Positions 1 through 7,717 of a stretch of 10,167 nt of DNA are shown piece by piece. The position numbers and the translations under genes are program-made. The notes under the pieces are model-generated. The model had not been told where the DNA came from. It searched no databases and worked only from the letters and a program-made list of their open reading frames with translations. The first letter of the stretch is position 1; each line of letters begins with the position of its first letter. The stretch is from Kiritimatiellia bacterium (GTDB taxonomy: Bacteria; Verrucomicrobiota; Kiritimatiellia; RFP12; UBA3636): the NCBI GenBank assembly GCA_017476965.1, contig JAFUXX010000424.1, forward strand, positions 1 to 10,167. Reading direction: 5' to 3'.

Positions 1-266
1 ATTTCCGCCCTCAGCGTTTCGAGGGCGACGGCGGAAGCGGTGTTGCAGGCAAGCACGACGACGCGGCAGCCGAGCGCCGCGAGCGACCGGGCGATTTCGC
101 GGCTGCGGTCGAGAATCTCGCGGTCCGGACGCCCGCCGTACGGGCAATGCTCCCAGTCGGCGACGTAGAATACGCGGACCGCGGGGCGCAGGCGGAGAAA
201 GGCCCGGGCGACCCCGAGGCCGCCCGAACCCGAATCGAAGAAACCGACCGCTCCGCGGGAATCCAC
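1..266 (-). CDS. murI: Glutamate racemase, N-terminal part (runs off the window edge)
   Basis: Glutamate racemase converts L-glutamate to D-glutamate in the cytoplasm for the peptidoglycan stem peptide. The 88 visible residues begin near MDSRGAVGFFDSGSGGLGV. The FDSGSGG motif (Asp11) corresponds to the family's N-terminal catalytic-site loop. DWEHCPYGGR (residues 38-47) matches the conserved PYG loop, and VLACNTAS (residues 71-78) carries the first catalytic cysteine, Cys74. The second catalytic cysteine and the rest of the protein lie beyond base 1. The GTG start at 264-266 is chosen because the protein then begins directly at the racemase fold. It lies 8 bp after the stop of the upstream TPR gene, and a GGAG sits about 11 nt upstream, inside the end of that gene, so translational coupling is likely. 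The residue between Asp38 and Glu40 of the PYG loop is Trp, which is somewhat unusual. Identity is secure; only the start codon is open. Confidence 0.93.
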   Translation of the reverse strand, partial: MDSRGAVGFFDSGSGGLGVARAFLRLRPAVRVFYVADWEHCPYGGRPDREILDRSREIARSLAALGCRVVVLACNTASAVALETLRAE

Positions 267-274
267 CGCGCGGC

Positions 275-3200
275 CTACTCCGTGACGCGCAGACGCGCGG
301 CGACGGCGGCGAAATCGCGCGCGTCGGCGCCGCGGAACTCGTCGCGCCGCGAGAAGAGCTCGCGCATCACGCCTGTCGCGCGGGACGTTTCGCCCTGCGC
401 GGCGAGGATCTGCACGAGGTGCAGCGACACGCGCGGGTCGTGGCCGGTGTCGAGCGAAAGCGCCTTGTCGATCGCCTCTCGCGCGCCCGCCACGTCGCCC
501 TTGGCGAGCCGCACGCTCGCGAGCGTGTCCCACGCGTTGTAGATTTCGAGGCCGGAGCGGAACATCCGCATCACGAGCGCTTCGGCTTCGTCGTACTTGC
601 GCAGCTGGAACTTCACGTCCGCCAGGTCGTTCAGCGCGGGCACGGAATCGGGCGCGCCGTCGAGCGCGCGCTGGAGGTAGTCCTCCGCGGATTCGAGCTT
701 GTCGCGCTCGATCGCGAGCGAGCCGAGGATGTAGTTGGCGAACGAATGGCCCGGCGAGCGCGCCAGCACGTCGCGGGCGTGGCGGGCGGCGTTGACCTTG
801 TCCATCAGCGCGAAGTCGAGCCGCAGGATCGATTCGCGGACCGGCAGCGAATCCTGCTCCGGCGTGACGCGCAGCACGTCAGTCCAGTCCTCGCGCGCCT
901 CGGCGTAGCGCTCCTGGAGCTCGCGCAGGCGGGCGCGGGTCGAGAGCGTGCGCACGTTCTCCGGACCGGCGAGGGCCGAGAGGTCGTCCACCACGGCGGA
1001 GAGTTCGTCAAGCGCGGCGGCGCGCATTCCGTCGCCCGCTGGGCCGGAGGCCGCTTCGGAGTACTCCTGCATGTGGACGGCGGCGAGAAGCGAGCGCGCT
1101 TCGACGCTTTCCGGATCGAGCTCGATGATCCTGCGGGCGATCACGCGGGCCTTGCCGGGGTCGCCGGACGCAAGCTCGATGGCGCCGGTCTCGAAGAGCA
1201 CGCGCTCCGGCGCTATGCCGGCGGCGAGCGCGGATTCGAGGCGGCGGCGCGCTTCGGAGAAATCGCCGCGCATCACCGCGATGCGGACGAGCCCGATGAT
1301 GGCCTGCGGCGAACCGGGGTCTTCCTCCAGCACCTTCCTGTACGCGAATTCGGATTTTTCGAGGTCGCCGCCCTGCAGGTACAGGCCGGCGAGCGCGGAA
1401 TGGAGGCGGGACTGGTCAACGGGATCCACGTCGCGCAGCGCCCTGTTGAGCGAGTTGAGCGCGAGCGTGGGCTGGCCGGAGAGCGCCCACGTCCAGCCGA
1501 GGTTGGCGAACGCGACGGGCGAGGAAACGTAGCCGCACGCGGAAGCGAGCGTCCAGATGTTGTCGTTGCGGTCGGCGCGGGCCGTCCGGAGCTTGTCGAG
1601 CGCCGCCGTGGCTTCGTCCGCGAGCTCGGGATGCAGTCCGCCGCGGATGAGGGAAACCCAGTTGAGAACGGCGGAGACGTTGTCCGGGTCGAAATGTCTT
1701 ACGTAGTCGTATATCTCGAACGCTTCTTCGTCGCGGCCGTGGGTTTCGAGCAGGAAGCCGAGGTTGTTGCCGGCGAGCGAAGCGCGGTGGAGAAGGTGTT
1801 CGGCCAGGTAGCGCAGCTGGGGCAGCGCTTTTTCGCCGGGCGAGAAATCGGCTTCCATGGCGGAAAAACATTCCATCGTGCCTCCGTCGTAGCCCGAGGA
1901 GACGAGCTTGTCGACGTCCGCCGGAGCGGCGCCGAGGAAGAAGAAGCCCGACGGGTAGTCGGCCCAGGGCCCGAGGTGCCAGAAATCGGGGAGGATCGCG
2001 AGCGCGACGCGCTCCGAGGCGTCCTTCCTGTTGGCGAGCCATTCGCGGAGCATCGGCACGAGACCGATTTCCGAGACGTTGCGCAGGCGCACGTCCGGCA
2101 GCGCGTCGCGGAAGTCCGCCGTCGCGCGCAGGCCCGAGGGCTGGGCGAGGTTCACGACGTGGAGCGGGATGCCGCGCTCGCGCGCGCGGATGAGCAGATT
2201 GGCGTCCATGGCGCCGTCGGTGAAGAGCCAGTCGCGCCCTTGCAGGCCGTCGAGCGCGAGGTCCGTCCACGACTTCGGGAAGCGGATCTCGCGCAGGTAG
2301 GCGTCGTCCACGTTGTGACAGGCCGCGGCCGCGGCGATGACGCCCGCGACTCCGACCGAAATCCACGACCGCACCGTGGCACGCTTGGGATCGCCGGGCA
2401 GGTTGTCGTGCGCCGCTTCCGAGAGGAGCCACGCCACGAGGTAGCCCGCGGAAAGCGCGGTCATCGCGTACGGGACGATCTGGTACTCGCCGCGGGAGAG
2501 CTGCCACGGGGAGAACCTGAAGTCCGCGATCACGCAGAGCGTCGTCACGCCGATCGCGACGTGGAGCAGGTACATCGCGATGCCGCCGTCGCCGTTGAGC
2601 GCGCGGCGCGAAACCACGACGGCCGAGAGCCACGGCAGGACCGCGAGGCCGAGCAGGATGAGCCACCACGCGCGGCCGAAGGCGGACATCACGCCGGAAA
2701 CGAGGTCGCGCGCGATGCGCTGCGCCACGTCGGCGAATTCCTTTTCGGCGCCGTACACGGCGCACGCGGGCGAGACCCAGAAAGCGTGCGCGGAAAGCCA
2801 GAAGAAGAGCAGGAACGACGCCAGGCCGATGCCCGCGAAAATCGAGGCCCGGGCGGGGGTGAGCCTGTCGCGGGTCCAGAGAGACCACGCCGCCGCGCCC
2901 CAGAAGAGCGGCGCCCACGCGACGAAGCACGACGCCTGCGACATCCCGGCCCCGTGCAGCACGGCGAACGTCGCGAGCCAGCCCGATGATCCGGTGACGC
3001 AAAAACGCATGAGCGCGACGGCGGAGACGAGGAGCCACGCGAGGTGGAACGTCTCGGGGCGCACCTGCGCGGCCGAGCTCCAGAACGGCGCGCTCGTGGC
3101 GAGCACCGCCGCGGCGGCGAGTCCCGCCGCGCGCGACATGAACACGACGCGCTTTTCGCCGTCCGCGCCGAAGGCGGACTCCCAATGCTCCGCGTCGGCG

Positions 3201-3577
3201 CTCATCGAGACGAAACGCGACAGCGCGAGGAAGAGCGCCGAGACCGCGAAGGCGGACACCGCCGCGCACACCGTGTTCGCGAAAAGCGACAGTTTCGAAA
3301 CGGGCGCGACCGCCGCGACGAGGCGCATGAACGAGCGCCACAGCCAGTAGCGCGACGCGAAATCAGCCCTGAGGCCGGCCGCCGTGGCGAGCAGGTGCGC
3401 GTTCTCGCCGGGCAGGGCGTACGGCACGAGCGAAATGTGGAAAACGACGAACGCGGCGGCGAACACCGCGACCGCCAGGCGCAGGTCCCCGCGGAACCCG
3501 GCCCGTTCGATTTTCTTCAGTTTTGAGTCGAACGCCTTTTCGGACGCCCTGATCGAAGCGGAGTTTGTAGTTGGCAT
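275..3577 (-). CDS. DUF2723-like polytopic membrane protein with C-terminal TPR repeats
   Basis: The protein has 1100 residues. A short basic N-terminus precedes about ten hydrophobic segments (near residues 33-55, 97-120, 146-165, 178-195, 200-233, 243-264, 303-323, 333-351, 367-386 and 404-421). The first loop has PGENAHLLATAAGL (56-69), resembling the PGE loop of DUF2723 (protein O-mannosyltransferase-like, GT-C-type) proteins. APFWSSAAQVRPETFHLAW (163-181) fits their FWs-a-vE stretch. The soluble part starts with WLFTDGAMDANLL (450-462), like the TDG/NGD motif that follows the membrane region in that family. From about residue 600 to 1085 there are many TPR helical pairs, for example NNLGFLLETHGRDEEAFEIY and ALNDLADVKFQLRKYDEAEA. 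The usual role would be transfer of a lipid-linked sugar outside the membrane, with TPRs as a docking scaffold; that is inference. ATG at 3575-3577 is preferred over a TTG seven codons upstream because AGGG lies 8 nt before the ATG. It sits 48 bp after the secreted-protein gene and 8 bp before murI. The PGE loop is divergent and lacks the usual HPPG motif, so the DUF2723 label is moderate; the TM plus TPR architecture is firm. Confidence 0.82.
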   Translation of the reverse strand: MPTTNSASIRASEKAFDSKLKKIERAGFRGDLRLAVAVFAAAFVVFHISLVPYALPGENAHLLATAAGLRADFASRYWLWRSFMRLVAAVAPVSKLSLFANTVCAAVSAFAVSALFLALSRFVSMSADAEHWESAFGADGEKRVVFMSRAAGLAAAAVLATSAPFWSSAAQVRPETFHLAWLLVSAVALMRFCVTGSSGWLATFAVLHGAGMSQASCFVAWAPLFWGAAAWSLWTRDRLTPARASIFAGIGLASFLLFFWLSAHAFWVSPACAVYGAEKEFADVAQRIARDLVSGVMSAFGRAWWLILLGLAVLPWLSAVVVSRRALNGDGGIAMYLLHVAIGVTTLCVIADFRFSPWQLSRGEYQIVPYAMTALSAGYLVAWLLSEAAHDNLPGDPKRATVRSWISVGVAGVIAAAAACHNVDDAYLREIRFPKSWTDLALDGLQGRDWLFTDGAMDANLLIRARERGIPLHVVNLAQPSGLRATADFRDALPDVRLRNVSEIGLVPMLREWLANRKDASERVALAILPDFWHLGPWADYPSGFFFLGAAPADVDKLVSSGYDGGTMECFSAMEADFSPGEKALPQLRYLAEHLLHRASLAGNNLGFLLETHGRDEEAFEIYDYVRHFDPDNVSAVLNWVSLIRGGLHPELADEATAALDKLRTARADRNDNIWTLASACGYVSSPVAFANLGWTWALSGQPTLALNSLNRALRDVDPVDQSRLHSALAGLYLQGGDLEKSEFAYRKVLEEDPGSPQAIIGLVRIAVMRGDFSEARRRLESALAAGIAPERVLFETGAIELASGDPGKARVIARRIIELDPESVEARSLLAAVHMQEYSEAASGPAGDGMRAAALDELSAVVDDLSALAGPENVRTLSTRARLRELQERYAEAREDWTDVLRVTPEQDSLPVRESILRLDFALMDKVNAARHARDVLARSPGHSFANYILGSLAIERDKLESAEDYLQRALDGAPDSVPALNDLADVKFQLRKYDEAEALVMRMFRSGLEIYNAWDTLASVRLAKGDVAGAREAIDKALSLDTGHDPRVSLHLVQILAAQGETSRATGVMRELFSRRDEFRGADARDFAAVAARLRVTE

Positions 3578-3625
3578 GGCTGTCGCCCTGGCTTTCAAGA
3601 TCTTTGCGGCTCGGCTGGAATCCGC

Positions 3626-6600
3626 CTAACGGGAGAGGAACTGTTCGAGAGTCTCGCCCGCACGGCACGGGACGCGCGAAACGCAGATTTTCACGAAACG
3701 CGACGGCCGGGACGGCCCGGCCTCAACGGAAAGGACCAGCCGCCCGCCCGTGCCCGGCACGCCGTCCGCTTCCGCGACGAACGGGCCGTCGAGCGTTTCG
3801 GCGGCGAAAGCGCCGTACCAGAAACCGGCGTCGGTGTCGTCGAGCGCCACGGTGAACTGCCCGCCGTCCGCGGCGAAGCCGAGGGCGCCGCCGGACGCGA
3901 AGACCGGCGCGGGAATCTCCACCGGCTCGGACACGAGGGCGCGCGCGAAGCCGCGGAAATCTCCGACGGCCCCGCGGCCGCGGAACTCCACGCGCGACAC
4001 GCCGCGCGCGTCGGACCCCGACGACGCCAGCCACTCTTCGCCGCCCGCGGTGACGACCGTGCCGCCGACGCTGTACCGCACGCGCGGAGAGCCTGGAACG
4101 GTGAAATCGAACTCCGCGCGCCAGGCGAGGCCGTCCGCCGCCTGGACCGGGGTATCGGCCGCGACCCATTTGCCGCCGGAGCGGACGCGGATGCCGCCGT
4201 CGACGAAAACCAGCCCCGCGAGCGGCTCGGCCGCCGGTTCGGTCATCAGGCCCTGGCCCTCCCTGGCGTCCACGACGCCTTCCACGACGAATTCCCCGCC
4301 GTCGGAAACTTCGGCCGGGTAGAACGCAAGCGCGCCGCCCTGCCCTTCCGTCCCGTCGGCCTTGAACTCGTAGGAGAGGCGGCCGCCGGCGAGCGACGCC
4401 TCGGCGTCCGCGGGACGCGACCAGACGCCGCCGGAGCGCTCCTGCGCGGCCGGGTCGGCGTCCCACCCTTCGCCTTCTGGATACGCGTCGGCGATCCAGC
4501 GCACGTTGAAAAAGCCGGTGATCACGTACGCGGCGAAGGAACCGGAAGCTGTCGCGGTTTCGCCGTCCGCATCCGCCTCGAACGAGTACGAATACGTGCG
4601 GCCGGGGGTGATTTCGACCGTCTGCGAAACGGTCTGCGGGCCGTCGAGGTCGTACCACGACCGGATCGCGACGCCGTCGAGCCACAGCGTCACTGTCGAT
4701 TCGGCGCTGTCGACGGGGGAAATCCGCGCCGTGAGCGTCGCGGAGAGCTGGTCGTCCGCGACCTGGGCGGCGACGGAACCGATCCCGATCGCCCGCGGGC
4801 GCGTGGTCACGCTGCCGGACGCCGAATCCGTGCCGATGCCGTTGCCGACCGCGACGGACCAGCGGTACGCCGTTTCGGGCGCGAGGCCGTCGAAAACGAA
4901 CGTCTGCGCGCCCGTTTCGGAAACGGAGCGCGTCTCCGTCCGGCCGCCGAGCGAGGCCGTGATTTCCGCGGACGAGGCGCCGGGGCCGAAATCGTCGACC
5001 GACACGGAAAGCGTCACCGAATGGTCCGTGCCGATACGGACCGGCGCGGCTGAAACCGAAAACGCCGGGCGCGAAATCTCCGTCGTTACCGTTCCGGACT
5101 GCACCGCCTCGCCGCCGTCGGACACGACCGAAACCGACCAGGCGTATTCCGTCGCCGGATCCAGCCCGTCGAAAACCAGCTCGTGCGTCCCCTCTTCCGT
5201 AACGTCGAGGGACTTGGTCGTCCCTCCCAGCGTCGCGGACACCGTCGCCGACGAGCATTCGTATCCGAGCGAATCCACGGCGACCGAGAGAGTCGCGGCG
5301 GTCGCCGAAGCCGTGGCCGAAACTGTCCCGATCGCGGGAGCGGTGTCGATGTCACCGATGCGCTTGAACCACACGCAGTCGACCAAATCGCAGGCACCGC
5401 CGGAATCCGCGGCGACGCGGAGCGAGACGTCCGCCGCGCGCGGGAACTCCAATTCGGGAGAGGTGAATTCGCCGCTCGTCTCGTTCTTGCCGTTGGAGGC
5501 GCTCCAGGCCGCGACGCCGTTCGTGAGAACCGTCCACGTCGCGCGGGCGGCGCCGGACGGCCTGTAGTAGCGGTACCCGAATTTGTACCGCCCGGGCGGG
5601 AGCCGCGTCGCCTCGGCCGTCCCGCCCTGGACGGCGGCGGGATCGCCCGCCGCGCGCATGCTCAGGCCGGGGATGTCGCGCAGCGACGACCCGGCGTCCG
5701 GATACAAATCCTCGCCTTCGGCGAACCAAGCCGCGCCTTCCACGCCCTTGCCGTGCGCTTCGCGGATCGTGTATTGCCAGTTCGTCGCGAAAGACGGATG
5801 ATCGTCGTCGAGCGCGGCCGATCCGCCGCACAGCGGTTCGCGCGAGTAGACGTCGGGCTCCAGCCGGTAGAGGTCGTTTCCGTGCAGGACGAAGAGCGGG
5901 ACGGCGTATGAGACGTTCGTCGGCGAGTTGCACTTGCCGGACTCCAGCAGTTCGCCGGTCGAGGCGCGGACCGTCCAGGTGTAGTTCCATTCGGTCCGCA
6001 GGCGCTCGAGACGGGCTTCCTTTTCGGGGCCCGGGGCGAGGAGCGAGACGAGGTACTCCGCGTCGCGGCGGATGCACGGATTGTCGCCGTACTGCTCCCG
6101 GAGATCGAGCAGCGCGTCGGCGTCGCGCAACACGTGTTCCTCCACGCCGAGGTTCATGGAGAACCCTTTTCCGTTCTGCGCCGCGTTTGCTGTGACCGCG
6201 CCCGAAACCTCCCAGCCGGAAACTCCGGTCAGGCCCGGCAGGTCCACCGAAATCTCGCGGAACTGGTGGTAGCGCGGCGCGGGGATGCGCACGTCGAATT
6301 CAAGCCGCTGCGACGCTTCGTCGTAGACGAGGTTTTCGAACGAGACGTTGTGCCAGAGCCAGTAGTATTCCCAGATTTCGTCGGCCGAAGCGACCCAGAA
6401 AAGGTCGGACTCCAGGATTTCGCGCGCGAAGTAGCGCTTGAACTCCTCGCTAACGCCGTGCGTTCCGCCGAGGATGATCCTCGTGCCCCTGCCGCTCGAA
6501 ATCACGGCGTTGACGGCGTTGGAGAAATTGGATTCGTAGCCCTGCGCCCAGATGCGGGCGAATCCGCCTTGCGGCTTGAAATCGAACGAAGAGGGAATCC

Positions 6601-7435
6601 CGGCGGCGCGGTCGGTCCAGGCCGATATTTCCATCGGCATGGCCGGGTATTCGGAAGTGGAGTTCTGGAAAATGGGCCAGGCGATTTCGCCGGACATGAT
6701 CGAAGCGGCCATGTAGGACTTGTTGCCGTTCGGTTCGACCATGAGCTTCAAGGCGTAGCCGGTCTTGGACTTCCAGCGTTCGTTGAGGGGGGCGAAGCGC
6801 TCGGCGATTTTCGCCGGATCGTTGTCGATGGCCGAAATGTCCACGTCGACGTCGTGGAACGTGCACGCCCAGCCGGTTCGCGACATGGTGCGGACGTCGT
6901 CCGGCGTGATTTGCAGGTAGTTGCCGTCGGTGTACGCGAAAACGGCAGAAGTGCCGGCGAAGCGGCGGCGCAGTCCGGCGCCGTCGGAAAACGTCAGGGG
7001 CTCGTGGACGCCGTCCACGGCGCCGTCGCCGTCGGAATCGCTGTCGTAGTATCCGGCGGGAATGTCGCGCACGGACTGGTCGAGCAGCAGGTCGCCGCGC
7101 GGATATTGGCGGTCTTTGGTGGTCGCCGAGTGGGGGTAGCCGTTGAAAAGCGCCCAGGTGGAGCAGTAGTCGGAGAGCGACATGTCGTCGCTGATCATGC
7201 ACAGCGGCGCCGCCTTGCCGAATTTCACGGGCGGCATGACCGGCGCGTTCGCGGCCGTGTACCCCGGCGCCACCAGCGAAACGTGCACTACCGCGTCGGG
7301 ATCCGCCGCCGCCGCCGCGGCGGCGAACAATGCGAATGCGCACGTTGCGGCGGAACGCGCCGCGGCTGCGGAGAATGCGAAGGCGCGCGATGCGGCGGAA
7401 TGCGCCGCGGCGCTGAACGAAATCCGTTTTTCCAT
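3626..7435 (-). CDS. Large secreted multidomain protein: deacetylase-like N-terminus, FN3-like repeats, LamG-like region
   Basis: The protein has 1269 residues. Residues 1-44 are an Ala-rich signal peptide (MEKR, then Ala/Phe/Ser) with likely cleavage before DPDA. Residues 66-360 resemble divergent NodB/polysaccharide-deacetylase-like proteins: ISDDMSLSDY (81-90) stands where that family has its metal-binding FDDG strand, followed by WACTFHDVDVD (189-199) and LMVEPNGNKSY (231-241). Residues 360-690 are beta-rich and unassigned. Residues 698-786 and 790-879 are two homologous fibronectin-III-like repeats sharing LVFDGLDPATEYAWSVSV versus FVFDGLAPETAYRWSVAV, and 882-970 is a degenerate third. 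Residues 975-1170 look LamG/concanavalin-like. Residues 1171-1269 form a C-terminal domain with FWYGAFAAETLDGPFV and SRFVKICVS. Secretion and binding or modification of a surface or dietary polysaccharide is inferred. The ATG at 7433-7435 has AGGA 6 nt upstream and starts exactly at the signal peptide; the open frame extends 84 codons further but runs through the hairpin cluster. It is the first gene of a likely operon with the TPR gene and murI. Catalysis is unproven, because the canonical HxxxH is not obvious. Confidence 0.8.
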   Translation of the reverse strand: MEKRISFSAAAHSAASRAFAFSAAAARSAATCAFALFAAAAAAADPDAVVHVSLVAPGYTAANAPVMPPVKFGKAAPLCMISDDMSLSDYCSTWALFNGYPHSATTKDRQYPRGDLLLDQSVRDIPAGYYDSDSDGDGAVDGVHEPLTFSDGAGLRRRFAGTSAVFAYTDGNYLQITPDDVRTMSRTGWACTFHDVDVDISAIDNDPAKIAERFAPLNERWKSKTGYALKLMVEPNGNKSYMAASIMSGEIAWPIFQNSTSEYPAMPMEISAWTDRAAGIPSSFDFKPQGGFARIWAQGYESNFSNAVNAVISSGRGTRIILGGTHGVSEEFKRYFAREILESDLFWVASADEIWEYYWLWHNVSFENLVYDEASQRLEFDVRIPAPRYHQFREISVDLPGLTGVSGWEVSGAVTANAAQNGKGFSMNLGVEEHVLRDADALLDLREQYGDNPCIRRDAEYLVSLLAPGPEKEARLERLRTEWNYTWTVRASTGELLESGKCNSPTNVSYAVPLFVLHGNDLYRLEPDVYSREPLCGGSAALDDDHPSFATNWQYTIREAHGKGVEGAAWFAEGEDLYPDAGSSLRDIPGLSMRAAGDPAAVQGGTAEATRLPPGRYKFGYRYYRPSGAARATWTVLTNGVAAWSASNGKNETSGEFTSPELEFPRAADVSLRVAADSGGACDLVDCVWFKRIGDIDTAPAIGTVSATASATAATLSVAVDSLGYECSSATVSATLGGTTKSLDVTEEGTHELVFDGLDPATEYAWSVSVVSDGGEAVQSGTVTTEISRPAFSVSAAPVRIGTDHSVTLSVSVDDFGPGASSAEITASLGGRTETRSVSETGAQTFVFDGLAPETAYRWSVAVGNGIGTDSASGSVTTRPRAIGIGSVAAQVADDQLSATLTARISPVDSAESTVTLWLDGVAIRSWYDLDGPQTVSQTVEITPGRTYSYSFEADADGETATASGSFAAYVITGFFNVRWIADAYPEGEGWDADPAAQERSGGVWSRPADAEASLAGGRLSYEFKADGTEGQGGALAFYPAEVSDGGEFVVEGVVDAREGQGLMTEPAAEPLAGLVFVDGGIRVRSGGKWVAADTPVQAADGLAWRAEFDFTVPGSPRVRYSVGGTVVTAGGEEWLASSGSDARGVSRVEFRGRGAVGDFRGFARALVSEPVEIPAPVFASGGALGFAADGGQFTVALDDTDAGFWYGAFAAETLDGPFVAEADGVPGTGGRLVLSVEAGPSRPSRFVKICVSRVPCRAGETLEQFLSR
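4799..5344 (-). repeat. Two tandem FN3-like protein repeats inside the secreted protein
   Basis: Residues 698-786 and 790-879 of the secreted protein align as homologous units of about 90 residues. Shared landmarks in order are a central SVAVDSLG / SVSVDDFG strand, ASLGG or ATLGG, an EEGT / ETGA turn, VFDGL-P-T-Y-WSV, and a final SGTVTT / SGSVTT. The third unit (to about residue 970, base 4526) keeps only the general strand pattern. The repeats probably act as spacers that hold the N-terminal domain away from the C-terminal domains. Confidence 0.72.
7322..7411 (-). repeat. 45-bp tandem duplication within the signal-peptide coding sequence
   Basis: Bases 7322-7366 and 7367-7411 are adjacent direct repeats that match at 38 of 45 positions when aligned by hand. 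They encode residues 9-23 (AAHSAASRAFAFSA plus one flanking Ala) and 24-38 (AAARSAATCAFALFA) of the secreted protein. The period of exactly 15 codons keeps the frame. The duplication doubles the Ala-rich segment of the leader. A GC-only near-palindrome made of GCC/GGC triplets lies just beside it (about 7303-7323) and encodes the Ala run at the cleavage site. Confidence 0.85.
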
Positions 7436-7481
7436 TTTGCGTCCTGTCCGGTTGCGGCGTCGCCGCGTTTCTTTCGCGGAA

Positions 7482-7510
7482 AGGATACCACATCCCCGCC
7501 GGGCGTTCAA
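7482..7510 (-). promoter_or_regulatory. Candidate sigma-70-type promoter for the secreted-protein operon
   Basis: On the minus strand TTGAAC (7510-7505) and TATCCT (7487-7482) are separated by 17 bp. Each matches four of six consensus positions. The predicted transcription start near 7475 leaves a leader of about 40 nt carrying the AGGA ribosome binding site 6 nt before the ATG at 7435. It is the best-spaced pair I see upstream of this gene. The call rests on pattern only. Confidence 0.5.
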
Positions 7511-7609
7511 ATGCCTTCCCCGGCCAAAATCGCCCGTCCGGCGCCCGACTCTCCCGGGGCTTTTGCCGCCCTTCGCCCCCGCACCGCAATGCCATGCCCC
7601 GCCCCCTTT

Positions 7610-7684
7610 CCAAAATCCACCAAATTTTGGAACGAAATCTGCAATCGCAGATTTCGTTCCAGATTTGACATTTCCCGGACCGGG
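7610..7684. repeat. Cluster of three adjacent hairpins, including a 15-bp palindromic repeat
   Basis: Three inverted repeats lie end to end between the AAA-fragment gene and the promoter of the secreted-protein operon. The first is CCAAAAT / ATTTTGG (7610-7616 and 7624-7630, 7-nt loop). The second is TGGAACGAAATCTGC (7628-7642) and its exact complement (7647-7661) around an AATC loop. The third is CCCGG-A-CCGGG (7674-7684). The first two overlap by three bases, so the region could switch between folds. None is followed by a clear T run on either strand, so this is not a standard intrinsic terminator. The long symmetric stem fits a dispersed palindromic (REP- or MITE-like) element or an mRNA-end structure for the gene ending at 7718. 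Confidence 0.7.
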
Positions 7685-7717
7685 CAAAAACCCGCTCCCG
7701 CGCCGCCGCGATTGCTG

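Noticed and set aside
419..2989. Long antisense open frame (856 codons) opposite the TPR gene
   Set aside because: It is a mirror of GC-rich codon use. Its translation is Arg/Glu/His-rich low-complexity protein without domains, while the minus strand has clear membrane and TPR structure.
7610..7684. Hairpin cluster as a Rho-independent terminator or CRISPR-like array
   Set aside because: There is no T run after any stem, and there are no regularly spaced direct repeats.
7436..7687. 84-codon N-terminal extension of the secreted protein
   Set aside because: The extension runs through the palindromic repeat and promoter. The ATG at 7435 has a good ribosome binding site and starts a signal peptide.
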